7,937 nt of DNA from Candidatus Aenigmatarchaeota archaeon (lineage in GTDB: Archaea; EX4484-52; B79-G9): contig JAGLMX010000022.1 of NCBI GenBank assembly GCA_023139785.1, positions 1 to 7,937 of the forward strand, written 5' to 3'. The stretch's first letter is position 1; each line of letters begins with the position of its first letter. Below are positions 1 through 6,108 of the stretch, piece by piece. Position numbers and translations under genes: made by a program. The notes beneath the pieces were generated by a model, which saw nothing but the letters and a program-made list of their open reading frames with translations, searched no databases and was not told where the DNA came from.

Positions 1-2
1 CT

Positions 3-284
3 ACTATCCTGATTGATTATTCTGAGGATCGAACAACATTTTATACTGTCGAAGGAACAGGGATTCTTGAAAGCCAAAATGTTACTTCAGGCAATAAGAT
101 GATTTTGTATGATGATGGAAGAACGAGTGATGTTATTTCTTACGATAACTCTGAAATAGATGATGAGATGAAAGCAGTGCTTGATTCTTTAGAGGAAAAA
201 AATGTGAACTATTTTTGGTATTTGGTGATTTCACTCGGGATGCTTATTTTATTGGTTGTTTTTATGCGCAAGAAAAGCGGTTAA
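3..284 (+). CDS. C-terminal part of a membrane-anchored surface protein (5' end outside window)
   Basis: The reading frame is open from the left edge to the TAA at 282-284 and gives 93 residues, so this is the 3' end of a longer gene. An ATG at 99 is internal and has no promoter or SD signal that would make it a start. The first ~65 residues are polar and acidic, with short beta-prone stretches (for example LYDDGRTSDVISYDNSE). Residues ~70-88 (YFWYLVISLGMLILLVVFM) form one clear transmembrane helix, followed by a basic RKKSG tail. This charge pattern predicts a soluble part outside the cell and a short cytoplasmic tail, as in archaeal surface proteins anchored at the C-terminus. I do not recognise the family. 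The stop overlaps that of the convergent MEMO gene. Confidence 0.75.
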   Translation, partial: TILIDYSEDRTTFYTVEGTGILESQNVTSGNKMILYDDGRTSDVISYDNSEIDDEMKAVLDSLEEKNVNYFWYLVISLGMLILLVVFMRKKSG

Positions 285-1099
285 TAAAACACAACTCCGC
301 CATACCCGACAATAATATTTTCATCGCCTGAAATATCAAAAGAGGTCTTGTAGTCAATGAGATGCCCTTTTTTGCCTTTTGTGAAATACATCAGTGTTGC
401 GATTGCGCCTGCACCGCATACAGTGGTTTTGCCTGCAAGGTCAATGAACTTTTCTGTGTCGTGCGCAAGAATTGCGTCAATCACTTTCTTATCTGTTTCA
501 TGCACCCATGTATTTGCGTTTTCTGTCTTTGGTGCGAATCCGTACATCTCGCCGTAATGGGTGAAGTCAGAGCTTGCTATAACAAGCGCATTTTTTCCAT
601 TTACAGCATCTTTTATTGCACCTGCAAGCTCTTTGTATGTTTCTGTAGAAATGCCGGAAGAAACTGCAATTGGCACTATTTTGAAGTCCTGCATTTTCAC
701 CTGAAGAAATGGCAGCTGCACTTCAATTGAGTGCTCCTGCACGTGGGCTGTTTCGTCGTGCGATGCGGTTTTTGAAATATTGACAATTTTTTTGCCAATT
801 TCGGTATCGTTTTTTACAGCGCCTAAAGGAGTTTGCCAGGTGTCAAGTGAAACCGCAATGCTCGCGCCCATGCCTGTGTGGTTTGTGCCAAGAAGGATTA
901 TTGTTTTGTAGTTGTCCGGGAGCGAGGCATACACAGAGGCTGCTGTCTGGCCTGAAAAAGGATATCCTGCGTGCGGGACGATTGCGCTAACAGCATCTTT
1001 GGCGCCAATACTTTTGGCATCGGCAAGAAGAGCGTGAACATTTTCTCTAAGAATGTCTTGGTCATGTGGATAAAATCCAATTGCAGCGGGCTTTCGCAT
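281..1099 (-). CDS. amrB: MEMO1 family protein / AmmeMemoRadiSam system protein B
   Basis: This 272-residue protein matches the MEMO family over its full length. The family has a fold related to extradiol LigB-type dioxygenases, and its biochemical role in archaea is unsettled. Visible family blocks are MRKPAAIGFYPHD at the start, VPHAGYPFSG (41-50), LLGTNHTGMG (69-78), QEHSIEVQLPFLQ (121-133), ASSDFTHYG (175-183), CGAGAIATL (228-236) and GYGGVVF near the end. His43, His74 and Cys228 correspond to the metal-binding His/His/Cys set described for human MEMO1; Asp178 and His181 also line that pocket. The ATG at 1099 gives the typical family N-terminus. No SD precedes it, and an AT-rich element lies ~24 bases upstream, so the mRNA is probably leaderless. 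The AMMECR1 and radical SAM partners that name the system are not in the window, so the symbol reflects family membership only. Confidence 0.93.
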   Translation of the reverse strand: MRKPAAIGFYPHDQDILRENVHALLADAKSIGAKDAVSAIVPHAGYPFSGQTAASVYASLPDNYKTIILLGTNHTGMGASIAVSLDTWQTPLGAVKNDTEIGKKIVNISKTASHDETAHVQEHSIEVQLPFLQVKMQDFKIVPIAVSSGISTETYKELAGAIKDAVNGKNALVIASSDFTHYGEMYGFAPKTENANTWVHETDKKVIDAILAHDTEKFIDLAGKTTVCGAGAIATLMYFTKGKKGHLIDYKTSFDISGDENIIVGYGGVVFY

Positions 1100-1118
1100 A
1101 GGGATACTTCGAATTTGA

Positions 1119-1127
1119 TAAATTTAT
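1119..1127 (-). promoter_or_regulatory. TATA-like element for the MEMO gene
   Basis: Read on the minus strand this is ATAAATTTA. It is centred about 24 bases upstream of the MEMO ATG at 1099, the archaeal TATA-to-start distance, and no SD lies between. A leaderless transcript is inferred. No strong BRE is visible upstream of it. Confidence 0.45.
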
Positions 1128-1149
1128 GCTTGATGCACTGCAAAGATGT

Positions 1150-1168
1150 ATTAACGTATTCTGTTAAT
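1150..1168. promoter_or_regulatory. Inverted repeat between divergent promoters, candidate operator
   Basis: The sequence ATTAAC - 7 bases - GTTAAT is a perfect 6-base inverted repeat. Its centre (1159) lies almost exactly midway between the two TATA-like elements at 1119-1127 and 1190-1197. Position and symmetry suit a dimeric regulator acting on both divergent genes. Short AT-rich repeats of this size also arise by chance, so the operator role is inference. Confidence 0.35.
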
Positions 1169-1182
1169 TGCATTAAAAACAA

Positions 1183-1197
1183 CGAAACGTTTAAATA
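1183..1197 (+). promoter_or_regulatory. BRE/TATA promoter for the AbrB-like/KaiC-like gene pair
   Basis: CGAAA (1183-1187), a BRE-like purine-rich stretch, is followed by TTTAAATA at 1190-1197. The TATA centre is about 25 bases before the ATG at 1219, and no SD intervenes. This predicts transcription starting at or next to the start codon, a leaderless mRNA. Confidence 0.65.
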
Positions 1198-1218
1198 TTT
1201 CTGAAAACTATATAACTG

Positions 1219-1548
1219 ATGGCCGAAATAAAGAGCATAGATGTTCACAAAAAAGATATTGAACTAAAGCTTTCAATCAGCAGGGAAGAATACAAAATTA
1301 TTCAAAATAACACAAGCGACCTTATAGTCCTGCCGTGCAACGCAGAGACGTTGGAGCATCATCTTACAACAGGAAAACTTGGTAACAGCAACAGAATAAT
1401 GATGCCTAAAAAAGTGTTGCACTTATTCAAAATAAAAGAGCTGGACAAGAAAGCTCCTTCCACTATTTTTACGATAGACAATGATTGTTTTTTGTTGTCG
1501 AAAATAAAAAAATCATGTAAGGGGATACCAAAATTTAGTGATGATTAA
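1219..1548 (+). CDS. Small AbrB-like protein of unknown function, paired with KaiC-like ATPase
   Basis: This is a 109-residue soluble protein that I do not recognise with certainty. Residues ~74-104 read RIMMPKKVLHLFKIKELDKK followed by a short beta-rich stretch ending in FLLSKIK. This resembles the swapped-hairpin core of AbrB/SpoVT-type proteins (RITIPKEVRELLGIKEGDKV-like, then two strands). The first ~55 residues are a mixed strand/helix region (IELKLSISREEYKIIQ). AbrB-type domains often bind DNA as transition-state regulators or antitoxins, but no toxin gene follows here. The next gene overlaps its 3' end and encodes a KaiC-like ATPase, so the two are probably cotranscribed and act together. 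The ATG at 1219 is supported by a BRE/TATA element ~25 bases upstream. The gene is convincing; the fold assignment is tentative. Confidence 0.82.
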   Translation: MAEIKSIDVHKKDIELKLSISREEYKIIQNNTSDLIVLPCNAETLEHHLTTGKLGNSNRIMMPKKVLHLFKIKELDKKAPSTIFTIDNDCFLLSKIKKSCKGIPKFSDD

Positions 1549-2224
1549 AATGAGAGTTACAACAGGGCTTAAGAAATTGGACAGGCTCCTTTCGGGAGGG
1601 CTGCCTGAAAAATCCGTTGTCCTTCTTAGCGGAGGGCCGGGCACAGGAAAGACCCTTTTTGCATTGAACTATTTGCTTGAAGGTGCAAGAAACGGCGAGA
1701 AATGCTGTTATGTGTCGCTTAGCGAATATGATAATGAATTAGTCAAGGCAGCAGAGTCAATAAAAAGCATGAGTGATATAAAAAAATATCTTGGGAAAAA
1801 TCTTGTTATAGAAAATATTCTGATGAGTGCAAGCAACCTTAGTATGGGGCGCTTTGTAGACCTTATTTCAAAATATCCTAAACTTGACAGAATTGTTATA
1901 GATGACGTAAATAAGATGTTGATATTCTCGGATACCGAAAAATCATATCGGGCGTACCTTGCGCAGCTTGTGTCGAGCCTCAAGTCATCAAAGTCTGCAC
2001 TGCTGTTGTGTGAGACAGAAGGTGATGAAAAAATTGATTCAGGAAATAAAGAAGCATATGAGTGTGATGGCATAATGCAGATTGTATTTCTTGACCTTGA
2101 GGAAAAGCCTATGCGTTCTCTTATTATACACAAAATGAGATACACTAGTTTTGATCCAAAAGTGCCACACGAGCTTAAAATAAGCAGCAAAGAGATGAAG
2201 TTGACAGAAACCAAGATAATCTAA
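1541..2224 (+). CDS. Single-domain KaiC/RecA-like ATPase
   Basis: This is a 227-residue RecA-superfamily ATPase of the single-domain KaiC-like kind common in archaea. The opening MRVTTGLKKLDRLLSGGLP is the usual KaiC-domain N-terminus. The Walker A GGPGTGKT is at ~31-38, and the Walker B-like strand RIVIDD is at ~117-122. A SLSEYDNE segment (~59-66) sits where KaiC proteins carry their catalytic acidic residues, and the C-terminal KMRYTSFDPKVPHELKISSKEM segment is typical of the family. No second KaiC domain or HTH is present, so circadian clock function should not be assumed; such proteins serve as regulatory or signalling ATPases with few known partners. Three starts are possible: GTG 1538, ATG 1541 and ATG 1550. 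ATG 1550 is preceded by an SD-like GTGAT seven bases upstream and gives the most family-like N-terminus. Confidence 0.88.
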   Translation: MIKMRVTTGLKKLDRLLSGGLPEKSVVLLSGGPGTGKTLFALNYLLEGARNGEKCCYVSLSEYDNELVKAAESIKSMSDIKKYLGKNLVIENILMSASNLSMGRFVDLISKYPKLDRIVIDDVNKMLIFSDTEKSYRAYLAQLVSSLKSSKSALLLCETEGDEKIDSGNKEAYECDGIMQIVFLDLEEKPMRSLIIHKMRYTSFDPKVPHELKISSKEMKLTETKII

Positions 2225-2225
2225 A

Positions 2226-2336
2226 TCAGGGTTTGTTCTTTATAGATTCTACTTTTTCATCCAGTGCAATTAGTCTGTCTTCGAGACATTTTAGTGTGCT
2301 TAAAACTTTTTTTATTAAAATAACTTCAGAGTTCAT
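2226..2336 (-). CDS. Candidate 36-residue coiled-coil protein downstream of the aminotransferase
   Basis: This small minus-strand frame has an ATG at 2336 and a TGA ending at 2226. It encodes MNSEVILIKKVLSTLKCLED and a further 16 residues ending in NKP. Hydrophobic residues recur with helical spacing (V, L, L, L, L, L, V, I), giving an amphipathic, probably coiled-coil helix. AGTGAT, close to the GGTGAT core of the archaeal SD, lies three bases before the ATG, the same spacing as the SD of the methyltransferase gene in this window. It starts 25 bases after the aminotransferase stop, suggesting cotranscription. Its stop is one base from the stop of the convergent KaiC-like gene, so it fills almost the whole gap. 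No function can be assigned. Chance is possible at this length. Confidence 0.45.
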   Translation of the reverse strand: MNSEVILIKKVLSTLKCLEDRLIALDEKVESIKNKP

Positions 2337-2361
2337 AAAATCACTTAATTACTTTGCAGGA

Positions 2362-3489
2362 CTAATTTTTTAAGCCTTTCTCTTGTAATTTTTCAATGCC
2401 TTTTTTGATTTCTTTTGTATCTGCCACGAAACTAAATCGCACATTTTTTTTGTATCTTTCATGAAACACGCGTCCCGGCATTGTGAGAACCCCTGCTTTT
2501 TTGAAAAGATAAAATGCATCTTCATCGGAGCCTATTTCAGATACGTTCGGGAACACATAGAACGCGCCCTGTGGTTCTGTAAATGGTAAACCGAGCGATT
2601 TCAGGCCGGAAACCATGGCGTTTTTGCGTTCCTCAAATTTTTCTTTCATCATTTCAGGAAACTTCGTGTCCTCAAGGGCGGCGATTGCTGATTTTTGCGC
2701 AGGATTGCTGGTGCATGTAGAAATAAAGAGCTTTAATTTCAGCATGTGGTTTATTGTCTCATGTGAGGCATGAAGATATCCCACGCGGTATCCGCACATG
2801 CAGTATGTTTTCGAGAATGAGTTGACAGTTATTATGTTTTCCGGCACATCGCAAAATGAAGCAAGTGAGTGATGTTTTTCACCATATGTGAAGTTTTCGT
2901 AAACTTCATCAACGAGTATTTTTCCGGGAAAAATTTCTGATATCGCGCGCAAGTCTTTTTTGTTAAATACGGTGCCTGTGGGGTTGTGGGGTGTGTTGAT
3001 AGCAAGCATCTTTGTTTTTGAAGTAATGAGTTCTTTTAGCTTTTCAAGATCTGGCTGGAATTCGTTTTCCTCACTCAAAAACAGGCTGATGGGCCGTGCG
3101 CCGCAAAAGCGTACCATGGGCGCTACTATTGGATAGCTTGGCTCAACTATTATGATGTCATCTCCTTGTTCGGCATGCGTTAATATTGAGTATGCTATGC
3201 CCTCGCTTGCCCCGCCGGTTACGAGAATTTCTTCAGGAGTTGTATTGATTTTGTTTTTTTCAAGTAGCTTTTCTGCAATTTTTTCCCTAAGCTCAGGCAG
3301 GCCCTGGACAGGCGCGTACGTGTTGCTGCCATCGTGTATGGCTTGAATATGCGCTTCAATTGCAGATGCCGGCGGTCGGTCTTTTGGCTCACCGAGAGAG
3401 AAGTCTACAATATCTTTTTGCTTTTTTCCGAAGTATTTCACGGCTGTCGGAAATTCCGTGCGTTTAACGGATTTGCTGAAAAAGGGCAT
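2362..3489 (-). CDS. Class I/II pyridoxal-phosphate aminotransferase (aspartate aminotransferase-like)
   Basis: This is a 375-residue cytosolic fold-type I PLP aminotransferase. It transfers an amino group between an amino acid and a 2-oxo acid. Family landmarks in order are SLGEPKDRPP (31-40), YAPVQGLPELREKIA (58-72), GGASEGI (92-98), NTPHNPTGTVF (165-175) with Asn169, ILVDEVYENF (191-200) with the PLP-nitrogen-binding Asp194, and SFSKTYCMCGYRVGY (224-238) with Lys227 as the Schiff-base lysine and Arg235 near the phosphate. Arg351 in NVRFSFV matches the arginine that binds the substrate carboxylate. Length is normal for the group (about 375-400). The aspartate, alanine or aromatic substrate cannot be told from these motifs. 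The ATG at 3489 fits the family and lies just inside a divergent promoter region. A possible small coiled-coil gene follows 25 bases downstream. Confidence 0.93.
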   Translation of the reverse strand: MPFFSKSVKRTEFPTAVKYFGKKQKDIVDFSLGEPKDRPPASAIEAHIQAIHDGSNTYAPVQGLPELREKIAEKLLEKNKINTTPEEILVTGGASEGIAYSILTHAEQGDDIIIVEPSYPIVAPMVRFCGARPISLFLSEENEFQPDLEKLKELITSKTKMLAINTPHNPTGTVFNKKDLRAISEIFPGKILVDEVYENFTYGEKHHSLASFCDVPENIITVNSFSKTYCMCGYRVGYLHASHETINHMLKLKLFISTCTSNPAQKSAIAALEDTKFPEMMKEKFEERKNAMVSGLKSLGLPFTEPQGAFYVFPNVSEIGSDEDAFYLFKKAGVLTMPGRVFHERYKKNVRFSFVADTKEIKKGIEKLQEKGLKN

Positions 3490-3496
3490 TGTTTCA

Positions 3497-3508
3497 CGAA
3501 ATATATTA
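3497..3508 (+). promoter_or_regulatory. BRE/TATA promoter for the tandem V4R-like gene
   Basis: CGAAA (3497-3501) runs into TATATTA (3502-3508), the same BRE-then-TATA layout as at 1183-1197. The TATA centre is about 27 bases before the ATG at 3532, and no SD is present. This supports 3532 as the start of a leaderless mRNA rather than any in-frame codon further upstream. Confidence 0.6.
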
Positions 3509-3520
3509 ACCGCGCCAGAG

Positions 3521-3530
3521 AATATATATA
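3521..3530 (-). promoter_or_regulatory. TATA element for the aminotransferase gene
   Basis: On the minus strand this reads TATATATATT and is centred about 36 bases upstream of the aminotransferase ATG at 3489. Transcription would begin near 3497-3500, leaving a leader of about 10 bases that contains a weak GTGA. It covers the predicted start site of the opposite-strand promoter, so the two promoters interlock. Confidence 0.5.
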
Positions 3531-3531
3531 C

Positions 3532-4539
3532 ATGAGGTTGTCGGAGTCGTTGAGACGAGGGATAATGGAATCTAGTGTTGGAGGGATTGTGAATAAGTTC
3601 AAGATGAGAAGTAGAAGAGATGTTCTTGTCTTTGATGATATTCTTGTTGAGTATATAAAGCGGTGCGAAAAGGCCGGTTACAAAAAAGATATGGAAGAAA
3701 TAGGTTTTTATTGGGGTAGCTTGACAATCCAGGCGTTTTTACCACGCGCGCTAAGAGTGATTCCCGTTTCAGTTATTGCAAATACAATTGGAATGACGGT
3801 GTGGCGTAATATTGGATTGTTGGATTATATGAAAGTTGTTCAAAAAAACGGCATGGCGACATTAGAAACGAGAAATGAATATATAACAAGAACAATTGGT
3901 AAGAACTCTTTCATTATAGGAAAATATGCTGCCATACTTAGTTTTCTCAGTGCTAGAAACGTTGAACTACTTAAATCTAAACAAACCACGAAGGATAGTA
4001 TTTACGTTTTTAAAGTAAAAAAAGAACGAAGAACAGACGTACGTTCCAAAGGTAAAAGAAGGTATGATCAACTTAATCAAAAAAAGATTGACATTGAATA
4101 CACATTAAAAGACTTTTTGAAAAGGCGTATATTTCAGATTCAGAATAACAAACTATTTTTTAGAGAACAGAGTATGCTGTCCTTAGAAAATACTTTGTTT
4201 TGTATCATAAGTAACAGGGCCGTTATGCTTGATGAAGTTTGTGAAATCTCATATGATTTTTTCAAAAAAGTGATTAAAAGTGAAAAGATTGAGGAACACG
4301 TATCATTCCTAAAAAAGCTCATGCAGGTAATGGGTTGGGGTCGATTCAAAATTATTATCCAAAGTCAAAATAAAATAAAGTTTGAAATAGAAAATGCACC
4401 CTGTGGATTGCAAGAAGAGCCAGACAACTGGGATTTTCTTGTTTTCATGATTCTTGGCTATTTGAGGGTTTTTGATAAAAAATTCCACCTAAGCGAAAAG
4501 AATTTTGGAAAGAAGATATGCTTGCAATTTAGGTATTAG
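3532..4539 (+). CDS. Uncharacterised protein with two tandem V4R-like domains
   Basis: This 335-residue soluble protein belongs to no family I can name firmly. Its two halves have the same layout. Residues ~35-163 run from YIKRCEKAG through a helical stretch, GMTVWRNIGLLDYMKVV and GKYAAILSFLSARNVELL to a final strand, IYVFKV. Residues ~215-334 run through MGWGRFKIII, KFEIENAP and DFLVFMILGYLRVFDKKFHL to KKICLQF. The order GWGR, strand, strand, long hydrophobic helix, strand is that of V4R (4-vinyl reductase/Bet3-like) ligand-binding domains. The zinc-type cysteine cluster of many V4R proteins is absent. A very basic linker (KKERRTDVRSKGKRR, ~163-177) joins the halves. The ATG at 3532 was chosen because in-frame codons further upstream lie inside the aminotransferase gene and a TATA element fits 3532. 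Base composition is markedly AT-rich (52 G+C of 180 bases at 3961-4140). The V4R call is inference. Confidence 0.82.
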   Translation: MRLSESLRRGIMESSVGGIVNKFKMRSRRDVLVFDDILVEYIKRCEKAGYKKDMEEIGFYWGSLTIQAFLPRALRVIPVSVIANTIGMTVWRNIGLLDYMKVVQKNGMATLETRNEYITRTIGKNSFIIGKYAAILSFLSARNVELLKSKQTTKDSIYVFKVKKERRTDVRSKGKRRYDQLNQKKIDIEYTLKDFLKRRIFQIQNNKLFFREQSMLSLENTLFCIISNRAVMLDEVCEISYDFFKKVIKSEKIEEHVSFLKKLMQVMGWGRFKIIIQSQNKIKFEIENAPCGLQEEPDNWDFLVFMILGYLRVFDKKFHLSEKNFGKKICLQFRY

Positions 4540-4547
4540 ATGCGCGT

Positions 4548-5264
4548 TTATTCAATTCGCTGCTTTTTACAGACATACTGTGCCAAAATGCCTTCTTGAT
4601 AAGTTGCTTTTTCTATAAAAAATCCGGCTTTGTTAAGAAGTGATTTCATAATCCAATCAAGTGTTGAAAATTCTTCGCTAATAGAAGACTCAACGTCTTT
4701 TGAAAAGGCTTCATTTCCAGAATTTTTTGCTTTTTCTACTAGCGCTCCGAAAAAGTCTTTGTACTGATTTATATCAAAAGAATAAACCGTATCTTTAAGA
4801 TAAAATATTCCATCGTCTTTTAGCATAGAGTGTATGCTTTTTAGAGCAACTAGTTTCCAGAAATCAGGCAAATGATGTAGTGCAAACTGTGAAACAATCG
4901 CATTCAGGGGATCTGCATTGTGTTTGTAAGTCAGAAACCCGGCATGATGAAACGTGATATTTTTTATTTCATTTAATACCGCTTTCTTTTTGACCGCGTC
5001 CAGCATAGCTTTTGAAACATCGACTGCAAAAACCATGTTGCAGTGCATGGCAACTTCTAAGGCAAAACTTCCGGTTCCGCAGCCAAACTCAAGAATTTTT
5101 TGATTTTTTGAAATATCTATCGCACGCATGATCTCAATGTTTTCTTTTTTTAGGTCTCTAAAAGCCTCTACTTTAGAATCGTAATTCTTTACATTTTGAA
5201 TGTTCTCGTAATCTATGCCTGCCTGTTTTAACTCATCATATTGCCATGTAGTAAAATTCGTCAT
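4548..5264 (-). CDS. Class I SAM-dependent methyltransferase
   Basis: This is a 238-residue cytosolic methyltransferase with a Rossmann-type SAM fold. Motif I, ILEFGCGTGSF, is at 57-67. The acidic residue after strand 2 lies in VDVSKAML (81-88; Asp82), where the SAM ribose binds. HAGFLTY (107-113) follows, then SQFALHHLPDFWKLVALKSI (125-144) and the LKDDGIFYLKD turn (148-158). The N-terminal FTTWQYDELKQAGIDYEN and the HHLPDFWKLVAL stretch recall a family of uncharacterised bacterial and archaeal methyltransferases; the acceptor substrate is unknown. It is the third gene of a probable operon, 34 bases after the UbiA-type gene, with its own strong SD. Its stop lies eight bases from that of the convergent V4R-like gene. 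The family is secure, the substrate open. Confidence 0.9.
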   Translation of the reverse strand: MTNFTTWQYDELKQAGIDYENIQNVKNYDSKVEAFRDLKKENIEIMRAIDISKNQKILEFGCGTGSFALEVAMHCNMVFAVDVSKAMLDAVKKKAVLNEIKNITFHHAGFLTYKHNADPLNAIVSQFALHHLPDFWKLVALKSIHSMLKDDGIFYLKDTVYSFDINQYKDFFGALVEKAKNSGNEAFSKDVESSISEEFSTLDWIMKSLLNKAGFFIEKATYQEGILAQYVCKKQRIE

Positions 5265-5267
5265 TTA

Positions 5268-5275
5268 ATCACCCC
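5268..5275 (-). promoter_or_regulatory. Strong SD site of the methyltransferase gene
   Basis: On the minus strand GGGGTGAT stands three bases before the ATG at 5264. It contains the full GGTGAT core complementary to the usual archaeal 16S rRNA 3' end. It fixes the methyltransferase start and contrasts with the SD-less first genes in this window. Confidence 0.75.
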
Positions 5276-5298
5276 ATTTTATACAATAACGCGTTAAC

Positions 5299-6108
5299 CT
5301 AAATAAGGACACATACTATAAACATATAATGAGAGAGGAATTCTGTTAATATGTAGTTGCTTCTTTGCTTGCGCGTTATTGTTCTAAACATTATGTGCTT
5401 CAGATTGCTAACTTTTGCGAATGTGTTTAGGATCCATGCCAGCAATAGAATAGTATTGGTGGTCGATAAATATAACAGTAAAACATTAGATAGTATGGCA
5501 AAAAAAGTGGTTATCTTAAAAGATAAATTCCAACCTTTGCTTAAGAATAGGTTGCTGTCGTCCTTCGTGTCTGTAGAGTCCTTCTGACAAAGGATATACA
5601 GGCACTGTAAATAAAAGAAAAGTCCAAGCGCAAGTGCATTTTTAGTGTGAATGTCAAAGACAAATGCAATAAGTAGGGGCAATATAAAATATGGAAACGA
5701 CATAGCGTATCCAAATAGTTTTCCTTTTAAGCGAAGTGCCTTGTGTGAGTAGGCGAAGAGCAAGAAAGCCAATAGAATTCCAAAAAGCAGGAAGGGCGTG
5801 TGAGTATTAAGCAAAATAAGGAATCCTGTTATGACCATGCCGATGGAAATATGAAGAGTTGTTTTTTGTCCCATAACACCGCACGTGGTGAACTTGTCTT
5901 TTCTTTTGTTTCTAATATCTTCTGCAAAATCACAGTAGTCATTGTAAAAATTGCCGAACAAATCTATAAAAAAGAGACCGAATGCAAATATTATTATTTG
6001 AAAATTAATAACACCTAAAAATGCGCCCGACATCAAAACAAAAGCAAAAGGTATTCCTAAAGCAGGTCTTAGTTTTCGATACACCAACCACAACAACTTC
6101 TCACTCAC
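5299..6108 (-). CDS. UbiA-family membrane prenyltransferase
   Basis: This is a 269-residue polytopic membrane protein with about eight hydrophobic segments. UbiA enzymes transfer an isoprenoid chain from a prenyl diphosphate to an acceptor inside the membrane. Both Mg-diphosphate motifs are intact: NDYCDFAED (56-64, NDxxDxxxD) and DSTDTKDD (177-184, DxxDxxxD). YSHKALRLKGKLFGY (120-134) matches the loop after the fourth helix. Length is usual for the family (270-310). In archaea one UbiA member, digeranylgeranylglyceryl phosphate synthase, makes membrane lipids; others make quinones, hemes or tetrapyrrole side chains. The acceptor cannot be read here. The start is GTG at 6108, forming a GTGA overlap with the upstream stop, with AAGGTG five bases before it. 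It is therefore translationally coupled to the condensing enzyme upstream, and the methyltransferase follows. Confidence 0.88.
   Translation of the reverse strand: MSEKLLWLVYRKLRPALGIPFAFVLMSGAFLGVINFQIIIFAFGLFFIDLFGNFYNDYCDFAEDIRNKRKDKFTTCGVMGQKTTLHISIGMVITGFLILLNTHTPFLLFGILLAFLLFAYSHKALRLKGKLFGYAMSFPYFILPLLIAFVFDIHTKNALALGLFFYLQCLYILCQKDSTDTKDDSNLFLSKGWNLSFKITTFFAILSNVLLLYLSTTNTILLLAWILNTFAKVSNLKHIMFRTITRKQRSNYILTEFLSHYMFIVCVLI

Noticed and set aside
1708..2214. Long open frame on the minus strand opposite the KaiC-like gene
   Set aside because: The translation is serine- and isoleucine-rich without family motifs, while the plus strand has clear Walker motifs; it is an antisense shadow.
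1538..2224. Circadian clock KaiC
   Set aside because: Only one RecA domain is present and there is no kaiA or kaiB; solo KaiC-like ATPases are widespread in archaea.
2307..2313. Run of seven T on the plus strand as terminator of the KaiC-like gene
   Set aside because: It is 83 bases past the stop and equally explained as lysine codons of the small minus-strand gene; too weak to call.
3334..3531. In-frame 5' extension of the tandem V4R-like gene
   Set aside because: It lies antisense inside the well-supported aminotransferase gene, and the TATA element at 3502-3508 fits a start at 3532.
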